NCBI GenBank assembly: GCA_963575745.1
Contig: CAUYUJ010019867.1
Location: 1-49,875 of the forward strand
Source: Prorocentrum cordatum
Taxonomy: Eukaryota > Sar > Dinophyceae > Prorocentrales > Prorocentraceae
Direction of reading: 5' to 3'
Length of the DNA stretch: 49,875 nt
Part shown: in pieces, positions 11,060-22,349 of the stretch
Numbering within the stretch: position 1 is the stretch's first letter
How the letters are laid out: each line of letters starts with the position of its first letter
Translations under genes and position numbers: made by a program
Notes under the pieces: generated by a model
What the model saw: the letters and a program-made list of their open reading frames with translations, nothing else
What the model was told of the DNA's origin: nothing
Databases searched by the model: none

Positions 11060-11225
11060 CGGGCCTCCACTGTCAGGGGGGAAGGGGGAAGGCTTCTTGG
11101 AAGCGCCCCCGCTTCTTGAGATGGCGCGGGCCTGATCTGTAGATGTAGGGCCAGCGCCTCCTCAGAAGCAGCCTCCGCCTGGGCAGCCTTCCCCCCTCCC
11201 CCATAACCCCCTCGTGCGCGCCGCC
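11060..11225. mobile_element. Element I, copy 1 (long inverted repeats)
   Basis: It shares with the other two copies the GATGTAGGGCCAGCGCC centre (22741 copy: GATGTAGGGCCGGCG), the arm AGAAGCAGCCTCCGCC and the terminal GTGCGCGCCGCCAA. The left arm is weaker. Confidence 0.55.
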
Positions 11226-11229
11226 AACC

Positions 11230-11830
11230 TCAGGAAGCCGTGCGGCCCCCGCGCGAAGGCCCGGGGAGGGCCGCGCTTCGCAGGCGGCCCCTCGCCCGGG
11301 TGGACGAGCGGGTCCCTCGCGGGCGATCTGTCGAGCAGCCCCGCGGGCTTCTGCTCCGGGGGCCCAGCGATTGGTTTGCTGTCCTCTGGCGCGCAGCGGC
11401 CTCCCGAGGCCTCTGGGGGCCTCCCGAGGTGCGCAGGGGCCTCCTGGGGCGGGCGCAGAGACACCCGACGCCGTGATTGCTTGACGACCATGGGGCGCCC
11501 AGAGGCCCGGACCCCCTCGCTCGGCGTCTGATCCCGAGCCGTCTCTTGGCGGTCGCGGGGCCTGGTGCGGGTCCCCAGGTGCCGCAGCGGGGACACAATG
11601 CCGTCGTGAGGTCTGCCCGCGGCGCGAGGGGGGTTCAGGGGGGGGGGCTCCTGGAGACCTGCGGGGGACCTTCTCCGCCTCTGTGGCGAGGGGGCGTCTC
11701 GGGGTACGTTGCCAGAAAGTGTCGAGCGGGAGCCGTCGTCGTCACTGCTGGGCCGTCACCAACCTGACCTTCTTGCAATGCATGCTCGCGCGGGAGCGCC
11801 GTTCCTGAGTTGACGGACCCTCGGGGGCCG
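11230..11830. other. GC-rich stretch, no gene recognised
   Basis: Contains GTGGACGAGCGGGTCCCTCG at 11300, shared with 23953, and GCGGGCGATCTGTC shared with 24377. Frames are open but not protein-like. Confidence 0.4.
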
Positions 11831-11834
11831 TAGT

Positions 11835-12070
11835 TTCAAGCAGTGGCGAAGCGTCCTGGCTTGCCTACAGGTCCGCCAAATAATGTTCTAAGAACCTTGT
11901 GTGGTTTGCACGAAATGCTCAGTTCTGGCTGAGATTGTGTTGCCGGAGTGCATTTTCCATGCTAATGATATAAGTACGCTGCTCTTGTTCTCAGAACGTT
12001 CCTTTGCTCTGCGAACATTCATCTCGTAGTCTAGGAATGCCGTCACGGCGGTGTCGGCCCCTGCTCAATA
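11835..12070. mobile_element. Element B, copy 2
   Basis: It shares with copy 1 the start (GTGGCGAAGCGTCCTGGC), the body (ATGTTCTAAGAACCTTGTGT and GCACGAAATG) and the end (GGAATGCCGTCACGG, GGCCCCTGCTCAA) at the same spacing. No protein frame runs through either copy. Confidence 0.6.
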
Positions 12071-12224
12071 CGTGGCCCTCGGAGGCCTCTCCGCCCCTCC
12101 CTCCGGCACAGCCTCCCACCGGCGTGCCCTCACCGCCCGTGCTCTCCCCCCCCCTCCCCCCCCCCGCACAGGCGCAGAAGGGCTACTGGCACGACGGACT
12201 GGAGGACGCCCCCCCCGCCCGCTG

Positions 12225-12480
12225 GTCCTGCTGCTGCTGCTGCTGCCGCTGCTCCTGGGTCCTCCTCCTGGATCCTCCTCCTCCTCCTCCTCCTCCTCCT
12301 CCTCTTCCTGGGATCCTCCACCTTCTCCTGGATCCTCCACCTCCTCCTGGATCCTCCTGGATCCTCCTCTTCCTCCTCCTCCTCCTCCTCCTCCTCCTCC
12401 TCCTGCTCCCCCCTCCTCCTCCTGCATCCTCCACCCCCGCCTCATCTTCTTCCTCTCGGGTCCTCCTGGATCCCCTCCTC
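12225..12480 (+). repeat. TCC/CTGCTG array with GGATCC interruptions
   Basis: Starts as CTG repeats and becomes TCC with spaced CCTGGATCCTCC. Confidence 0.9.
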
Positions 12481-12929
12481 CTGCTCCAGCTCCTCTCTTC
12501 CCTGTCGTTCGGTCTTCGGCTTCCCCCAACTTGATTTTGATGCGGCCTCTCTCCACGGTTTTGCCTCCCCGACTGTTGTGGTTGCGTTTGCCTTGTGGTT
12601 CAAAGGGGTTGGTGCGGATTCCAGAGGCTTCGAGCTCTCCCAAGTGGAGGAGTGAACTCTCTCCTTGCGGCCGTTGGGCCCCGCATTTTCTTGGGATGTC
12701 GGCATGCGGTCCAGAATTTTGGCTTAGCGTCTCGTTCCGCAGGCTCTGCCCCGCCACAAGGCGGAGGGTGGAAAGAAGTGCGGTGTAAGCGGGGTGTGGT
12801 TCCAATGCTGGATTTGTTTTGTTATCTACGGTAGCCGGAAGTGCATGGCATCCCGATTTCAACAGCGTTCGCTTTGCGGTGGCTGCCTCAAACAACGTCA
12901 GAATTCCTGATTCCAACTTCCCCGAAGGA

Positions 12930-13170
12930 CAAACACCTGTTCCAGGACGCCCGATCACGAAACACGCAATTTCGGAAATTCCGAATCGCGCAAAAGCGTG
13001 ATTCCGGAATTTCCGTATCGCCATAAACGTAATTCTGGAAATTTCAGAATTCAGAGGCAGTATTGTTTCAAGGACAACTGTACTTCCTGAAATTCCGAAA
13101 CGACGGGCCGGAACTTCCGGATTTTTTCAGGAATTTCGGACATTCCGGAATTTCCAGGATGGCGTGCTTG
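12930..13170 (+). repeat. Cluster of GGAATTTCC / GGAAATTCC palindromic motifs
   Basis: At least ten near-copies of AATTCCGGAATTTCC-like half-sites in both orientations within 240 bp. The spacing is irregular. The role is unknown. Confidence 0.6.
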
Positions 13171-13584
13171 GCGATCGGGCGTCATGGAATGGGCATTGAT
13201 GTCGCTGTTCAGATTGGATGGCGTAACGTTGTTTAAATCATAATGCAACTCACTTGTGGCTATCGTAGACAACATCTCCATTTTCAGCATGTGCACCACA
13301 CCCCATTATACCACACCCCTCTCCGACCTCACCGCCGCCACCGCTTCCCAATTCTTCGGCGTCAGCGTCTCGAGCCGTTCCTAAACTCCCGCCCCGCGGA
13401 GCGGAGAGGCTCGCTATCCGCTCGTAAGGCATATCGTGTCGCTGGTGCCGCCGCCGCGACACAATGTGCACAAGTTCGTGATCGTAGTCAGCACCCTCGG
13501 TACCCTCCTCGCTTCCCTTCGTCTCCCCCACCCTCCCGCGGGTTCCTGGAGTGGGCTTGGCACGGCAGCCAGCGTAAAGGTGGT

Positions 13585-13995
13585 ATCCTCCTCCTCCTCC
13601 TCCTCCTCCTCCTGACCATTCGTGGTCCTCCTCCCCCTCCCGCTCCTTGTAAGCCCGTCTCGGGTCAGACGGCGTGCGTCTTGAAGGGAAGGGGACACAA
13701 GTGCATCACCCTGGCTTGTCCGGACCAGGCCTCCTCCTCCTCCCTCCTACTCCTCCTCCTCCTCCTCCTCCTCCTCCTCCTCTTCCTCCTCCTCCCCCTC
13801 CTCCCCCTCCCCCTCCCCCTCCCTCCTCCCTCCTCCTCCTCCTCCTCCTCCTCCTCCTCCTCCTCCTCCTCCTCCTCCTCCTCCTCCTCCTCCTCCTCCT
13901 CCTCCCCCTCCTCCCTCCTCCCTCCTCCTCCTCCTCCGCCTCCTCCGCCTCCTCCTCCTCCGCCTCCTCCTCTTCCGCCTCCTCCGCCTCCAGGG
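13585..13995 (+). repeat. TCC arrays
   Basis: Short array 13585-13612, then a long one 13728-13995 with CCCCTC and CGCCTC variants at its edges; about 100 bp of ordinary sequence lies between. Confidence 0.9.
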
Positions 13996-14449
13996 GTGTG
14001 GCTGTTGAGATCGGTCGGCCTCGTAGTCTCCGGCGCTTTGTTGTCCAGTGGGGAGCGTTTCATCATCATTAGTTTCCGCCTCCTTCTCCTCCGCCTTCTC
14101 CTCCTCCTCCTCGTTCTTACTTCCCTTGGTCTTCTCAACCTCTCGCCGTCTCCGCTCTGCTCCCCCATGGCGGTCGGCCTCCTCTCCTCAGCGCCCTATC
14201 GCCCTTCCCCTTCCCCCCCCCTTTCGCGAGGACCAGTGGTCTGACATGACGGACTATGGAGGACGCTCTCGTCGGCAGAGAGGGGGATGGGTTAAGGGGG
14301 GAGGGGGAAGGGGGGGGGGAGGAGGCGCGGGAAGGGGGGAGGAGGGGAGGGGGCGAGGGATGGGGGAGATACAGGGTGAGGATTCGAATGAGGACGAGGA
14401 AAATGGTGAGGTCAAGATGCAGGTTTAGACTGCTGAGGTTGAGGTTGAT

Positions 14450-14690
14450 TTTTGGGGTGATGACGATGATGATGCTGATGCTGATGATGCTGATGATGGT
14501 GATGATGGTGGTAGTGATGATGCTGATGCTGGTGATGATCATGATGGTAACGATGTTACCGACGATGATGCTGATGCTGATGCTGATGCTGATGCTGATG
14601 ATGATGATGAGGATGATGCTGATGCTGGTGCTAGTACGGTGATGCTGATTGTTATGATTATGATGCTGCTGATGATGATGCTGATGCCGC

Positions 14691-14747
<57 letters not shown>

Positions 14748-14875
14748 CGGTGATGATGATGATGATGATGATGATGCTGATGATGATGATGATGATGGTG
14801 AGGATGCTGCTGAAGATGGTGATGCTGATGCTGATCATGATGACGAGGATGAGGATGCGGATGGGTATGCCGATT

Positions 14876-14936
<61 letters not shown>

Positions 14937-15165
14937 CGATGATGATGATGATGCTGCTACGGATGATTATGATGTCGTTGATCCTTGCTTTAATGATGGT
15001 GATGATGGTGATGATGATGTTGATGATGGTGATACTGATCATGAGGATGGTGGTGATCATACAGATGCTGTTCGCGATGATGATGACGATTCCGACGTTG
15101 CTGATGATGAAAAGGTTTATGATGAGGATTCTGGTGATGAGGATGAGGATGACGAGGAGGACGTA
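14450..15165 (+). repeat. GAT array
   Basis: GATGATGCTGATGGTGATG-type repeats; pure runs at 14690-14780 and 14875-14950. Confidence 0.95.
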
Positions 15166-15309
15166 GCACCCCGCAGGTGCGGACAAGAGTGATGTGGCGG
15201 TGGGGACGACGGCAGTCTGCGAGACTCTGGAGAAGCCCGCCGCAGGCGCCGACGTTTCACACATTAGGCTAGTAGCCCGCCGCAGGCGCCGCCTTTTCCC
15301 TCAAACCAA

Positions 15310-15590
15310 TGTGGATCGGTCGCGCTTGGGTCGCGGGTGGGTCGCTGGTGGGTCGCGGGGTGGGTCGCGGGGTGGGTCGCGGGTGGGTCGCGGGTGGGTC
15401 GCGGGTGGGTCGCGGGTGGGTCGCGGGGTGGGTCGCGGGGTGGGTCGCGGGTGGGTCGCGGGTCGGGGTGGGTCGCGGGGTGGGTCGCGGGTTGGGTCGC
15501 GGGTGGATCGCGGGGTGGGTAGCGGGGTGGGTCGCGGGGTGGCGGGGTGGATTGCGGGCGGGGTCGCGGGTGGGTCGCGGGGGGGACGAC
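15310..15590 (+). repeat. GTCGCGGGTGG minisatellite
   Basis: About 24 units of 11-12 bp (GTGGGTCGCGG or GGTGGGTCGCGG). Confidence 0.95.
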
Positions 15591-15626
15591 GACAACACAC
15601 AACAACACCATCAACAACAACAACGT

Positions 15627-15960
15627 CATCATCACAATCGGCATACTCAACACCATCGAGATCCTCACCATCACCATCAGCATCAGCATCATCATCAGAG
15701 TGAGGGGGGCGAAGGGTCGTTCACTGTCCCTGCGTGTGTGGCTGAAGTGGGAATCCGTGGTGACGATTCTGCTTGTTGCGTTGTTGTTGACCATCAACAA
15801 CAACAACGCAACAAGCATAATCGCCACCACGGATTCCCACTTCAGCCACACACGCAGGGACAGTGAACGACCCTTCGCCCCCCTCACTCTGATGATGATG
15901 CTGATGCTGATGGTGATGGTGAGGATCTCGATGGTGTTGAGTATGCCGATTGTGATGATG
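15627..15960. repeat. Long palindrome, arms 164 bp, loop about 3 nt
   Basis: The left arm 15627-15790 is the reverse complement of 15794-15960 except for two substitutions and one TTG indel near the centre. The central half of each arm is unique sequence (for example GCGAAGGGTCGTTCACTGTC); the outer half is CAT/GAT repeat. A transcript would form a very long hairpin. The arms read almost the same peptide on both strands, so frames here are not genes. Confidence 0.9.
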
Positions 15961-16395
15961 ATGATGATGTTGATGATGATGTTGTTGCTGCTGCTGATGA
16001 TGATCATGATGACGATAACGGCGATGATGCTGATGAGGATGCTGGTGGTGATGATGCTGATGACGGTGGTGCTTCTTCTGCTTGTCATGGTGACGACGAT
16101 GCTGATGGTGGTGTTGATGATAATGGCGAGTACGATGGCGATGATGGTGGTTGTGATAAGGTTGTTGATGATGCTGGTGCTGACGATTCTGATGAGGATA
16201 AGGCTGAGGATGGGACTGAGTATGATGATGCTGGTGATAATTGTGGTGACGATGATGATGGCGCTTACGATGCTGACCATGGTGATGATGATGGTGCTGC
16301 TGCTGTTGATGATGATGATGATGGTGACTACGGCCACGACGGTGATGTGTATGATGTCGTAGGGCATGATAGTGATGCTGATGATGAGGAGGTGG
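15961..16395 (+). repeat. GAT array continuing the right arm of the palindrome
   Basis: GATGATG with GCTG and GTGG variants. Its strand sense is opposite to the CAT repeats in the left arm. Confidence 0.9.
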
Positions 16396-16480
16396 CGCTT
16401 CGAGTCAACGTGACTGTTGCGTCGAATCAACGTGACTGTTGCGCCCTGACAATCTTGAACCGTGCCAGGACACCATTCCT
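16395..16480 (+). repeat. Short repeat GTCAACGTGACTGTTGCG
   Basis: Two adjacent copies (16402 and 16425), with relatives GAATCAACCGGATTGTTGCG at 17608 and GCGAATCAACGGGTCTGC at 17680. It marks the edges of the 80-95-bp blocks. Confidence 0.5.
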
Positions 16481-16499
16481 GGAACTCCACTTTTACGAG

Positions 16500-17035
16500 C
16501 CCTTCATCCTGTCGCAGACGTTTCAGACGAATGTTCGCGGCGCTGAGGCGAAAACCACATTCTGAAAAGAAATCGCCTTCCACCGGTGAACATGTCGCAA
16601 ACTTTTGGATGGAAATATGCGCGGCGCTCAAACAAACACCACATTTTGGAAATGGAACCGCCCTCCCTACGTGGAACTGTCGCAAACTTATAGGACGAAT
16701 GTGCGCGGCGCTGAGGCGAGAGCCACATTTTGAAAACGGCCCGCCCTCACTCCGTGAAGCTGTTGTTATCTTTTCTAAAGAGTGTTCGCGGCGCTAAGGC
16801 TATGGTGACATTAAAAAAACGGCCCGCCATCCCTCCGTGAAGCTGTTGCTAACTTTCAAGGTGAATGTTCGGCGCGCGAAGGCTACAGCGAAATTCTGAA
16901 AACGACCCGCCCCCTCTGTGAAACTGCTGCTATATGTTAAGATGAATGCTCGCGGCGCTGAGGCTACAGCCACATCCTGAAAACACGCCGATTTTCATCT
17001 GTGACACTGATGCAAGTCTTAAATTTCAGATGGAT
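16500..17035 (+). repeat. Degenerate 80-95-bp tandem array, block 1
   Basis: Units are marked by GAATGTTCGCGGCGCTGAGG, CCACATTTTGAAAACGGCCC and TCCGTGAAGCTGTTG, at about 16525, 16618, 16698, 16783, 16864 and 16946. Block 2 is at 17768-18215. Confidence 0.75.
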
Positions 17036-17164
17036 TGATGGTGAGAAGCTCTGAGGTACAACGCCCGACCCTCCCTGCCGACACGTCTAGGGGGGAAGGG
17101 GGTGTACGACAGGGAGGAGTAATTACAAGGACAACGGCTGAAGGAGAAGAAGGAGGAGGAGGAA

Positions 17165-17216
17165 ACAGATGAGAGAAGGAGGCGGAGCAGGAGGAGGCGA
17201 TGATGGCGATGATGCC

Positions 17217-17268
<52 letters not shown>

Positions 17269-17440
17269 CTGATGCTGATGCTGATGCTGATGCTGATGAT
17301 GATGATGATGGTGATGGTGATGATGATGATGATGATGATGAGGAGGAGGAGGAGGAGGATGAGGAGGAAGAGGAAACGGAGGAGAAGGCGGAGGCCGAGA
17401 GGGAGGAGAAAGCGTCGGAGGAGGAGGAGGAGGACCAGTG
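17165..17440 (+). repeat. GAT then GGA arrays
   Basis: GATGATG 17196-17342, with GCTGAT in the middle, passes directly into GAGGAGG 17340-17435. Confidence 0.95.
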
Positions 17441-17767
17441 TAAACCCAAGACTCGTCAACGATGTTGGAATACACCCTCCCTCCAAGCTTCCTCTTCAAA
17501 GGCCCCATACAAGGGTTCATTTCCACTGAGGGAACTGCTCGTTGGAGACAGCCGTCTGAAGACCCTGAAGCGTGCCAATCCACCGTTCTCGGGACTCCAG
17601 CGCCGCGAATCAACCGGATTGTTGCGTTTTTACGATCCCGAATCGTGCGAGAATGCTGTTCCCGGGGTATCGACACCGCGAATCAACGGGTCTGCCGCGC
17701 CCTCCTTCCAAACCGAATTTTTTCCTGGTACGCTGACCATGGAGTCTCGTGAAACTCTTGCCAGTGT

Positions 17768-18215
17768 TTAGCACGAATGTGCACCGCGCCCAGGCCAGAG
17801 CAAACCACTGGCCCTCAATCCGTGAAGCTCTTGCACATGATCGAAACGAATGCGCGCGGCGCTAGGTCTGTAGCGACATGTTGAAAACCAGCCGCCTTCA
17901 ATCCGTGAAGCTCTTTCAGATTCAAGACGTTTATTTTTGTTGTTGTTTCTTCTTCTTGTTTTGAGGCGCTATGGCTATACTGACGTTTTGGAAACGGCCC
18001 GCCCTCCCTCCGTAAAGCTGTTGTTGATTTGTAAGACACATGTTCGCGGCGCTAAGGCTATACCGACATTTTGAAAAAGATCCGCACTCAACCGGTACAA
18101 CTCTTGCAAATCAGAAAAACGAATGCGCGCGGCGCTAAGGCGAGAGGTACATTTTGAAAACCATCCGCCCTCCATATGTGAAGCTCTTCCCGAATTCTAA
18201 GGTTCAGACTCATGA
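17768..18215 (+). repeat. Degenerate 80-95-bp tandem array, block 2
   Basis: Units have GCGCGGCGCTAAGGC and GTGAAGCTCTT like block 1. Each block is followed by the same junction (ACGCCCGACC or ACGCCCGGCC, then GGGAGGAGTAATT or GGGAGGAGTTATT) and a GGA array, so the whole segment was duplicated. Confidence 0.7.
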
Positions 18216-18471
18216 ATGGAGAGGGCGTCTCAGGCGAAACGCCCGGCCTGCCCTTCCGACCGGCCTCGGGGTGCGAAAGGGAGGAGTTATTGATAAGGAA
18301 AAGGAGCGGAGGAGGAGGAGGACGACGACGACAACGGCCGCCGCGCGCCCTGGCGAGACGCGAGAGTGCTGCCGCTGCGCTGCCACGCCGCCGGGCGCGC
18401 CGAGGAGGCGTGCCGGAGCAGTGGACCAGCAGCGTCACCAGCGACGGCCGTTTTGCCCCCCGCGGGGCGCT

Positions 18472-18700
18472 CCTCCTCCTCCTCCTCCTCCTCCTCCTCC
18501 TCCTCCTCCTCCTCCTCCTCCTCTCCTTAACTCCTCCTCCTCCTCCTCCTCCTCCTCCTCCTCCTCTCCTTAACTCCTCCTCCTGGTTTTTCTTCTCCTC
18601 TCCTTAACTCCTCCTCCTCCTCCTCCTCCTCCTCCTCCTCCTCTTCCTTCTCCCTTTTTCCTTCTTGTCCTCCGCCTCCTCCTCGTCGTCCTCCTCCTCC
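18472..18700 (+). repeat. TCC arrays with TCCTTAACTCC interruptions
   Basis: Three TCC blocks separated by CTCTCCTTAACTCCTCC. It ends at the spliced-leader-like sequence 18701-18722. Confidence 0.95.
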
Positions 18701-18722
18701 TCCGCAGCCGTTGTGGCTCAAG
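18701..18722 (+). other. Relict dinoflagellate spliced-leader-like sequence
   Basis: 22 bases match the conserved dinoflagellate spliced leader (as recalled) at 19 positions, with changes at leader positions 5, 10 and 13; the 3' nine bases GGCTCAAG and the preceding T are intact. No GT donor follows (next bases CCTGG), so it is not a spliced-leader RNA gene. It fits the relict leader of an mRNA copied back into the genome. Confidence 0.5.
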
Positions 18723-18952
18723 CCTGGATCATACCCGTCGTCCTGCGCCTGCGCCTGCCGCCGACCTCGCGACGGTGGAGGAGCAGCCGGCCCGGCCACG
18801 GGGCTCGGCCCGAGGTCGTCGCTGCCCGGTCGGCAGCGCCTGCGAGGAGGCCCTCGTCCGCGGCCCGGCGGCCGCCGAACGCGCTGCTCGCCGCAGGGCC
18901 CTGAGGTCCGATGTTGCAGAGCAGATATGCAACATCGCACACGAGCAGGCAT
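18723..18952 (+). pseudogene. Possible retroposed mRNA fragment after the leader relic
   Basis: This GC-rich unique stretch follows the leader-like 22-mer and ends at a GGA array. One + frame is open, with V-E-E-Q-P-A-R-P-R near 18775 and R-S-D-V-A-E-Q-I-C-N-I-A-H-E-Q-A near its end. The product is not recognised. A short hairpin (GATGTTGCA / TGCAACATC) lies at 18909-18936. Confidence 0.25.
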
Positions 18953-19011
18953 GGAGGAGGAGGAGAGGAGGAGGGAGGAGGAGAGGAGGAGGAGGAGGAG
19001 GAGGAGGAGGA

Positions 19012-19042
<31 letters not shown>

Positions 19043-19125
19043 GAGGAGGAGGAGGAGGAGGAGGAGGAGGAGGAGGAGGAGGAGGAGAGGAGGAGGAGGA
19101 GGAGGAGGAGGAGGAGGAGCAATGG
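18953..19125 (+). repeat. GGA array
   Basis: Almost pure GAGGAG. Confidence 0.95.
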
Positions 19126-19254
19126 GGAGGAATGGGGAGCCCAGGCCCCATCTTTCCAGGTCATTGTTCGAGCCAGGTCGATTTGTGAGGGTCCCGGGGC
19201 CCGCCATGGAGCGAGAGCGCTCGGCTCGGAACAATAGCTAGAGTCGCCAGGATC

Positions 19255-19520
19255 TCAGGGGTGGCGGTGCCGGCCTGCGGGCGTCGGGTGGCGGCCTGGG
19301 CAGCTGGCACGGGCAGGCAGCTGGCGGGCGGGCCCGTCCTTCGCCGCGCGGCGTCCAGGCGGAGGGCCTCGGGGCGTGCCCCCCCTTCGCCGCTCCACGC
19401 GGCGTGGCACGCCGCGGGCCCTCCTCCCCAGCGCTTCGCGGCGGCGTCGGACGGCGAGATCAGCGCCGCCGTGGCGGCGGCCCAGGCACGGAGCGGGCGC
19501 GCGGCCGTACCTGGAGGAGG
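19255..19520. other. GC-rich island, no recognised product
   Basis: Open on both strands. A + frame ends S-D-G-E-I-S-A-A-V-A-A-A-Q-A. Ends at element C copy 3. It could hold an exon. Confidence 0.35.
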
Positions 19521-19524
19521 TGGG

Positions 19525-19644
19525 CTTGGCATCGCGCGGACGTGTGCGTTTCCTCTCGGCACGGACCATCGAGGAGCATACCTTTCGAAAAATACGCGCG
19601 ACACCGAAGAATGCACAGGGAATGGACCTCCGAGCGATGGGCGA
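19525..19644. mobile_element. Family C element (copy 3), target duplication GTGGG
   Basis: 120 bp between GTGGG at 19520-19524 and GTGGG at 19645-19649. It is more diverged and slightly shorter than copies 1 and 2, but it keeps CATCGCGCGGACGTGTGCG at the left and CTCCGAGCGATGGGC at the right. Confidence 0.75.
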
Positions 19645-19909
19645 GTGGGGGGGTGCTGGACGGCTGGGAGGGGCTGAGCGGTGCTACTGCCTCGCCGTGC
19701 CAGCCTTGGGAGCCTCCGCCTCGCGGTGGCCCCGGACGTCTGGGAGCTGCCTCCGGTGGATGCAGCGTTGGCGGCCTTGGCATTACGCGAGGTCCTGATT
19801 GCGGGGGGGTGCGCTTGAAGCGGCCGTGCTTCCCGCCCGAGGCCCGTCGCATCGTGCTGCTCGTGTCCCTGTCGATGGTGCTGCTCGGCACGGCTCTCGC
19901 CGTGCTGTT

Positions 19910-20130
19910 CGAGGAGGAGGAGGAGGAGGAGGGGGAGGAGGAGGAGGAGGAGGAGGAGGAGGAGGAGGAGGAGGGGGAGGAGGAGGAGGGAGGGGAGGAG
20001 GAGGAGGAGGGAGGGAGGGGGAGGAGGGAGGGGGAGGGGGAGGGGGGAGGCGGAGGGGGAGGAGGAGGAGGAGGAGGAGGAGGAGGGGAGGCGGAGAGGA
20101 GGAGGGAGGAGGAGGAGGAGGAGGAGGACC
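19910..20130 (+). repeat. GGA/GGGGA array
   Basis: GGA with frequent GGGA and GGGGGA variants. Confidence 0.95.
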
Positions 20131-20703
20131 CCCTCCCCCTCCAACTTGTGGTGGTGGTTCTGGTGGGAAACAGGCCTATCATGATCGTCGCTCACATGTC
20201 TTTCCAGTTCCAGTCCCGGGCCCTTGAATTGACAGGCGCGCTGGTTCTCCACATGTGTGCATCCAGCGCGTGGCCTCTGGATGTTGCACACGTGCATCCA
20301 GCCGCGTGTGTTTCCAGCTTCCTGGTAGGGCAGCCTGCCCTTCCGCTTCCCCCTCCCGCTCCCCCTCTCCCGCCCGCTCCGTGCCTCCCGTTCTCCCCTC
20401 CCACTGCGCGTCTGGCCCTGAGCGGCGTAGGCCTGCCGCTGCTGGCACGGCGCAGGGTTTTCTCGAGGCACCAGAGGCGAAGGGGCGTGGCAAATCTCCA
20501 TGCCCGTCTTGCAGAGCCATCCTTACTGATCCCCCTCCCAACTCCCCCCTCCCGGCCACCAGATCCTCGTTTCCCCCCCCCGCTCGCGCCGCCACGCCTT
20601 CCCTGTCCTTCCTGGTCGCCTCCCTTTCAATTCCACGCTGCGACAACCTGGTCCGAACTTTCTTTTCCGCGAGGAGAGGGAGGGCGGGGGGCGGAGGGTG
20701 AGG

Positions 20704-21190
20704 ACATGATCGGGCCCATGATGTTGACGACGATCATGATGACATTGTTGACGATTATTGCGATGATGATGATGATGATGCTGATGATGATGATGATGCT
20801 GATGATGATGATGATGATGATGGTGATGCTGATGATTGTGATGATGGTGTCGATGATGACAAGGGCGATTTTGATGTTGATGATGCTGGTGATGATGGTG
20901 ACGATGCTGATGATGCTGATGATGGTCGTGGTGATGCTGATGCTGGTGGTATTGATGCTGTCGATGCTGATGATGATGCTCATGATGATCCTTCTGCTGC
21001 TGATGATGATGGTGGTGCTGGTGATGCTGGAGTTGATGACGATGACGATGATGATGGTGGTGCTTGTGATGATGATGCTGATGATGGTTCGGGTGATTAT
21101 GATGATGCTGATGATGAGGATGAGGGTGAGGATGAAGATGATGATGGTGCTGGTGATGATGCTGCTGATGATGATGATGATGACGATGAC

Positions 21191-21262
<72 letters not shown>

Positions 21263-22345
21263 ATGATGATAATAATGACGATGGTGGCGGTGGTGATGCT
21301 GATGATGCTGATTCTGATGCGGCTGCTGCTGCCGATGGTTGTGGCGGTGGTGGTCATCATGATGTTGCTGATGCTGCTGCTGCCGATGACGATTTCGACG
21401 ATGGTCATGCTAAGGTTGATGGACACTATGCTGATGACGAAGAAGACGGAAAGACAGCTGCTGCTCATCATGATGCTGACCATGTTGTTGATGTTGATAA
21501 TTGTACTACTGGTGATGTTGATGCTGCTGCTTGTCATTGTGTTGTCGGTGAGAATGATGATTACGCTGGGAATGACAGTAATGCGTATGACGAGGGGGAC
21601 GGTGACGATGATGAACGTGATGATGATGATAGTGATGATTATGCTGGTGGCGATGGCGATTCCGAGTATTGTGGTTATGATTGTGGTGATGATTGTGAGG
21701 ATGATGGCGATGATGATTGTGGTCGTGGCGATTGTGGTGATAGAGATGGTGCTAATGATAATGATGATGCTAACGATGCTGATGAGGTTGATGATGATGG
21801 TGATTGTGATGATGATGGCGATAGTGTGACTGTCATACTGATGGTGATGCTGCTGAGGCTGCTGATTACGAAGGCGGATCTACATATATGCTTTGTTATG
21901 ATGATGCTGATCATGATTATGCTGATGATGTTGATGGTGCTGCTGATTGTGATGATGATGACGATGGTGTGACGGTCATACTGATGGTGATGATGCTGAG
22001 GATGCTGATGACGAAGGCGGATTCACACATGTTGGCTGTTATGATGCTGCTGCTGATAATGATGCCGATGATGGCGATCACATGATTATAATGAGGATGG
22101 TGATGGTGATAATGATGGTGATGATGATGACGATGATGATGCTGATGATGATGCTGCTGATGATGATGATGATGGTGATGGTGATGGTGATGGTGATGGT
22201 GATGGTGATGACGATGATGATGCAGATGCTGCTGCTGCTGATGGTGATGCTGATGCTGTTGATGATGATTGTTATGATAATCGTGATGGTGGTGTTGATT
22301 GTGAGGGTGATGATGATGATGGTGGTGGTGGCCATTACTGATGCT
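20704..22345 (+). repeat. GAT array, 1.6 kb
   Basis: The largest simple-repeat block: GATGATG with GCTGATG, GGTGATG and GATTGTG variants; purest part 21170-21262. The frames seen in it are low-complexity only. Inside, GACGGTCATACTGATGGTGA (21970) repeats GACTGTCATACTGATGGTGA (21828), a recent internal duplication. Confidence 0.95.
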
Positions 22346-22349
22346 GGCT

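Noticed and set aside
13243-14244. 333-residue + frame
   Set aside because: Most of it translates TCC repeat into Ser/Leu/Pro runs, and equally long frames exist on the other strand.
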